Shown: piece by piece, positions 61,767 through 64,000 of the stretch
Layout of the letters: each line of letters starts with the position of its first letter
Numbering within the stretch: the first letter of the stretch is position 1
NCBI RefSeq assembly: GCF_012396125.1
Contig: NZ_JAAXOX010000014.1
Span: 46,244-110,243 of the forward strand
Direction: 5' to 3'
DNA: 64,000 nt
From: Cellulomonas denverensis
GTDB lineage: Bacteria > Actinomycetota > Actinomycetes > Actinomycetales > Cellulomonadaceae
Position numbers and translations under genes: made by a program
Notes under the pieces: generated by a model
Seen by the model: the letters and a program-made list of their open reading frames with translations, nothing else
Told to the model about the DNA's origin: nothing
Database searches by the model: none

Positions 61767-62044
61767 GCCCGGCTCGCAGCCTGGCGCTGGAGGTGGGCGG
61801 TGATCTGGTCGGGCCGGTACCCCGACCAGTGGTCCCCGGTCTCGGTGACGACGACCGGCGCCTGCCGGTGACCCAGTGCCATCACGTAGGCCCGGGCGTC
61901 GTCGTCGGTCGTGAGGTCCACCACGGCGTAGGACACCCCGGCCTTGTCCAGTGCGCGGGTGGTCGCCCGGCACTGCACGCACCCCGGCTTGGAGTACACG
62001 GTCAGCGTCGCCGGCGGGGTGTGGGGGTTGGGGGTGGTGGTCAT
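61763..62044 (-). CDS. NrdH-type glutaredoxin-like redoxin
   Basis: 93 residues. The active motif CVQC lies in YSKPGCVQCRATTRAL, followed by the NrdH-type cis-Pro stretch (HRQAPVVVTETGDHWSGYRPD). NrdH proteins reduce ribonucleotide reductase and accept electrons from thioredoxin reductase, or from mycothiol. First gene of the operon. It could support dNTP supply during plasmid transfer replication, but no ribonucleotide reductase is nearby. Confidence 0.85.
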   Translation of the reverse strand: MTTTPNPHTPPATLTVYSKPGCVQCRATTRALDKAGVSYAVVDLTTDDDARAYVMALGHRQAPVVVTETGDHWSGYRPDQITAHLQRQAASRA

Positions 62045-62332
62045 GTCGTCCTCCTGGTGTCTGCGGCGGGCACTGGTGCGGTGTTCGCTGTGCTCGGTAG
62101 GCCCGGCCATCGCTTCGTTAGCCGGAGGCCCATGTCGCAGAGCTGTGGGGGTCAAGGGCCTGACAGACCAGGGCTTGGACCTTGGTGCGGAGCACCGTCC
62201 CCGACCCCGTACGGCAGGTGATCGGCCCTTGACGCCCACGGCGGCGCGACAACGATCAGCCGGCTCGGATCGATGGACAGGCCCCGGTGAGACGCCACGT
62301 CGACCCGGCCGCGGACGGCCCCCGCGTGCGTC

Positions 62333-62637
62333 GCCGGGGTCCGGGGCCGGAGGCCCTGGGGTGGGGTGCGCCGCCCGCGGCGGCCGCGACCCCACCCCGG
62401 CCCGGGAGGTTCGGGTGGGAGCCCGTGCACGCCCGCGCCGGCTGCGCGGCGACCCGCCAACCTCGAGGTGAGGGGCGCGGGGGGTGTGCGGGCGGTCTGC
62501 TGGGTCCCGTCGTCCAGCCTGTGTGCGCCGCGAGCCGCGCAGCGGGGGCCAGCTCGCGGCGTGCCCAGGTGGGCGAGGGGCCCCTCACCGCTGCTGGCCA
62601 CGGGCTGGGCGTTGCCGGGGTCCGGGGCCGGAGGCCC
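62333..62637. repeat. 24-bp direct repeats, 281 bp apart
   Basis: A 24-bp unit starting GCCGGGGTCCGGGGCC occurs at 62333-62356 and 62614-62637. The unit is itself inverted-repeat rich (GGGGCC/GGCCC). Function unknown; iteron-like use by a replication or partition protein is only a possibility. Confidence 0.65.
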
Positions 62638-62723
62638 CGGTGCGGGTGGCCGGCGCTCGATGCGCCTGGTCGCCCGCGCGGCCGTCCGCCGGGGTCACGC
62701 CGCCCGCTCCTGCTTGGGAGCTC

Positions 62724-62761
62724 GCGCCCGCGCACCGCCCCGCCGGGCGGTGCGCGGGCGC
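62724..62761 (-). terminator. 17-bp-arm terminator hairpin
   Basis: GCGCCCGCGCACCGCCC, loop CGCC, then the exact complement. It lies 5 bp beyond the stop of the DUF6573 gene on the minus strand, so it should end that transcript. Confidence 0.8.
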
Positions 62762-62766
62762 CGTGG

Positions 62767-63489
62767 TCAGTCCTCGCCGGGCAGCATGATGGTGAGGACG
62801 GGCTCGCCGTGGTCGCCGGGGCCGACGTGCAGCACCAGGTCGGTGTACTGCGGCCGGCTGGCGCGGGGCCGGTTCGGCACCCGCAGCACCCGGAACGGCA
62901 CGCGGTCGGAGCCGCCGGCCCGCGGGGCGTAGACCCGGGCCATGGTGAGCACGTCCCACAGGCGCCCGGCCTCGTCCTGGAGGGCGCCGTGCTCGGTGTT
63001 CCACTCGACGGCGTCGGCCCAGGCGGCGGCGGTGAGCGCGGCCGGGTGGCGGAACCCGGCCTCGGTCGCGTCGGTGGTGACGTCGTGCAGGACACCGTCC
63101 GCGATCGCCTGGGCGCGCGTGTAGACGTGGATCGGGGGCCCGAACAGGTCGGTCGGGTCACTCGCCGGCACTGGTCCGGTCGCGCTGGCGGCCGCGGCCC
63201 GCTGGGCGACCCATGCCGTGAGGGCTGACAGGTCGTCGGTGTCGAGCCGTTCGGCCGCGTCGCGGCCCTCGTCGTAGTCGCCCTGGTCGGTGTACCGGCA
63301 GACGGTCCACTCGGCGTCGGCGAGGCCGTCGGTCACGACGATCAGGCCGTCAGAGGCGGGGATCTCGATGGCGAGGTACGTCGGCGTGTGCTGCACGCCT
63401 ACGGCGCTCAGCACCCGGGACGCCCGTGTCAGCGGGTCGACGTCGACCTCGGCCGGGCCGGGGGCGCCGGCCTGGTGCGGGGCGCTCAC
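62767..63489 (-). CDS. DUF6573-like plasmid protein
   Basis: 240 residues. The N-terminal ~110 form an unrecognised compact part. The C-terminal part (DLFGPPIHVYTRAQAIADG, then EAGFRHPAALTAAAW, then WDVLTMARVYAP) matches the DUF6573 pattern found in actinobacterial plasmids. It overlaps the upstream gene by 4 nt. Role unknown. Confidence 0.65.
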   Translation of the reverse strand: MSAPHQAGAPGPAEVDVDPLTRASRVLSAVGVQHTPTYLAIEIPASDGLIVVTDGLADAEWTVCRYTDQGDYDEGRDAAERLDTDDLSALTAWVAQRAAAASATGPVPASDPTDLFGPPIHVYTRAQAIADGVLHDVTTDATEAGFRHPAALTAAAWADAVEWNTEHGALQDEAGRLWDVLTMARVYAPRAGGSDRVPFRVLRVPNRPRASRPQYTDLVLHVGPGDHGEPVLTIMLPGED

Positions 63490-63815
63490 AGCGCGCGCCC
63501 GTCGATGACCTCGGTGCCGGGGTGGGCGGCGAGGAAGGCGGGGCCGCGCTGGTCCCAGTGGTCGGCGTTCATCACGAAGGAGCGGCCGGCGGGGACGGTG
63601 ATGAGGACGGCGCTGGACACGTCGAGCACGGTGTCGGTGAACGGGCAGATGATCTGACGGGCGACGGCGGCCTGCAGCAGCATCCGGTTGCCCGCACGGA
63701 CGATCTCGGGGCTGGGGCCGGTGAGGTCGTGGTCGTCGACCTGGGCGATGACGGAGACGTCGCCGCGGCCGTCGACGGTGGCGATGGTGTACCCGTCGCT
63801 GGTGGTGTTCTGCAT
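63486..63815 (-). CDS. Plasmid hypothetical protein
   Basis: 109 residues, mixed alpha/beta (SDGYTIATVDGRGDVSVIAQ, AVARQIICPFTDTVLDVSSAV). There is no named domain. ATG at 63815; the stop overlaps the DUF6573 gene start by 4 nt (ATGA). A hairpin in its leader at 63852-63884 may control it. Confidence 0.5.
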   Translation of the reverse strand: MQNTTSDGYTIATVDGRGDVSVIAQVDDHDLTGPSPEIVRAGNRMLLQAAVARQIICPFTDTVLDVSSAVLITVPAGRSFVMNADHWDQRGPAFLAAHPGTEVIDGRAL

Positions 63816-63851
63816 GGTGGGGCTCCTGTCTGTTCGGTGGCCCTGGGCGGG

Positions 63852-63884
63852 CCGGTGAGCGCCCCTCTTTTGGGGCCTCACCGG
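63852..63884 (-). promoter_or_regulatory. Hairpin in the leader of the 63486-63815 gene
   Basis: CCGGTGAG-CGCCCC, loop TCTTTT, GGGGCCTCACCGG: a long stem with a one-base bulge, 37 bp upstream of the start. It may be an attenuator, or the terminator of a gene beyond the window on the minus strand. Confidence 0.45.
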
Positions 63885-63947
63885 TAGGCGCGAGGTATCG
63901 GGCCCGGCTAGGGGCCCCGGGCGGGGCCGGGAGCTGTGACGTAGCGC

Positions 63948-64000
63948 ATGACCGAGCGCAGCGAGGGCGTGGGCTACGTCATGGCGGACGGCATCGGGTG
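63948..64000 (+). CDS. Possible start of a gene running off the window
   Basis: ATG at 63948 opens a frame (MTERSEGVGYVMADGIG) that is still open at the end. No ribosome site was found. It lies inside a 9-bp-arm inverted repeat (TGACGTAGC, 63937-63945, and GCTACGTCA, 63973-63981), so it may be noncoding. Confidence 0.2.
   Translation, partial: MTERSEGVGYVMADGIG

Larger units (their letters stand above)
62045..62766. other. 722-bp noncoding region with repeats
   Basis: No credible frame on either strand (open frames here lack starts, codon bias and similarity). It holds a pair of direct repeats at 62333-62356 and 62614-62637, G/C-rich short inverted repeats, and a long terminator at 62724-62761. 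It may hold promoters for the minus-strand operon, or an origin or partition site; nothing proves either. Confidence 0.5.

Overview
The window is high-GC DNA with strong G/C third-position bias and frequent GTG starts. Together with a probable mycothiol-type arsenate reductase, CsoR and CmtR regulators and a two-component set typical of high-GC Gram-positives, this suggests an actinobacterium, probably Micrococcales (Cellulomonas/Cellulosimicrobium-like; this rank is inference). A relaxase, MobC, an oriT candidate, a ParB-like protein, two toxin-antitoxin pairs and many insertion sequences indicate a mobilisable plasmid or integrative element loaded with metal-resistance islands. No replication initiator, rRNA, tRNA or CRISPR array was seen.

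Layout. 0-3.9 kb is copper: a His-rich CopB-like ATPase running off the left edge, a DUF305 protein and a Cys-rich copper-storage protein, cut by an internally deleted IS3-family element. 3.9-5.2 kb is a second IS3-family element. 5.3-6.2 kb is a cmtR-cadD cadmium operon. 6.5-11.8 kb is a mercury module (merR/merA) beside a Tn5053/Tn402-like tniR-tniA-tniB set whose tniA is frameshifted. 12.2-18.9 kb is a cluster with a CPG-motif P-type ATPase, HMA proteins and a Crp/Fnr regulator, in which two promoters share one block and a Crp/Fnr-like box. It ends in a molybdenum oxidoreductase truncated by an intact IS3-family copy, which also abuts a remnant of a second tniB. 20.4-23 kb is an arsenic operon (acr3, an arsR-arsC fusion, arsC), followed by an MFS transporter-ArsR pair. 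25-26.6 kb is an isolated lower-GC OLD-type ATPase/TOPRIM gene, a phage-defence candidate.

27.7-51 kb is a large copper/envelope island. It holds a second CopB-like ATPase split near its N terminus by an IS with a perfect 3-bp duplication, csoR, a multicopper oxidase, and a cupredoxin-ATPase-YHS fusion. It also holds DUF305 and DUF2933 proteins, a CcdA/redoxin/glutaredoxin-like group, a 45-residue Cys-rich protein, a two-component system, extra copies of lgt and lnt, YibE/F, and three wall hydrolases, one of them behind a c-di-AMP riboswitch. Three near-identical CsoR-type boxes tie the copper ATPases together.

51-64 kb is plasmid backbone: a tyrosine-recombinase-like protein, MOB genes with the oriT candidate, a Fic/VbhA-like pair, a zeta-toxin/HTH pair, and a tightly overlapping minus-strand operon encoding an NrdH-type redoxin, ParB-like and DUF3560 proteins. 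How the island works is inferred: cytoplasmic Cu(I) is sensed by CsoR and exported by the ATPases, oxidised or bound outside by the multicopper oxidase, DUF305 and DUF2933 proteins, and the lipoprotein, thiol and wall genes maintain the envelope under metal stress.
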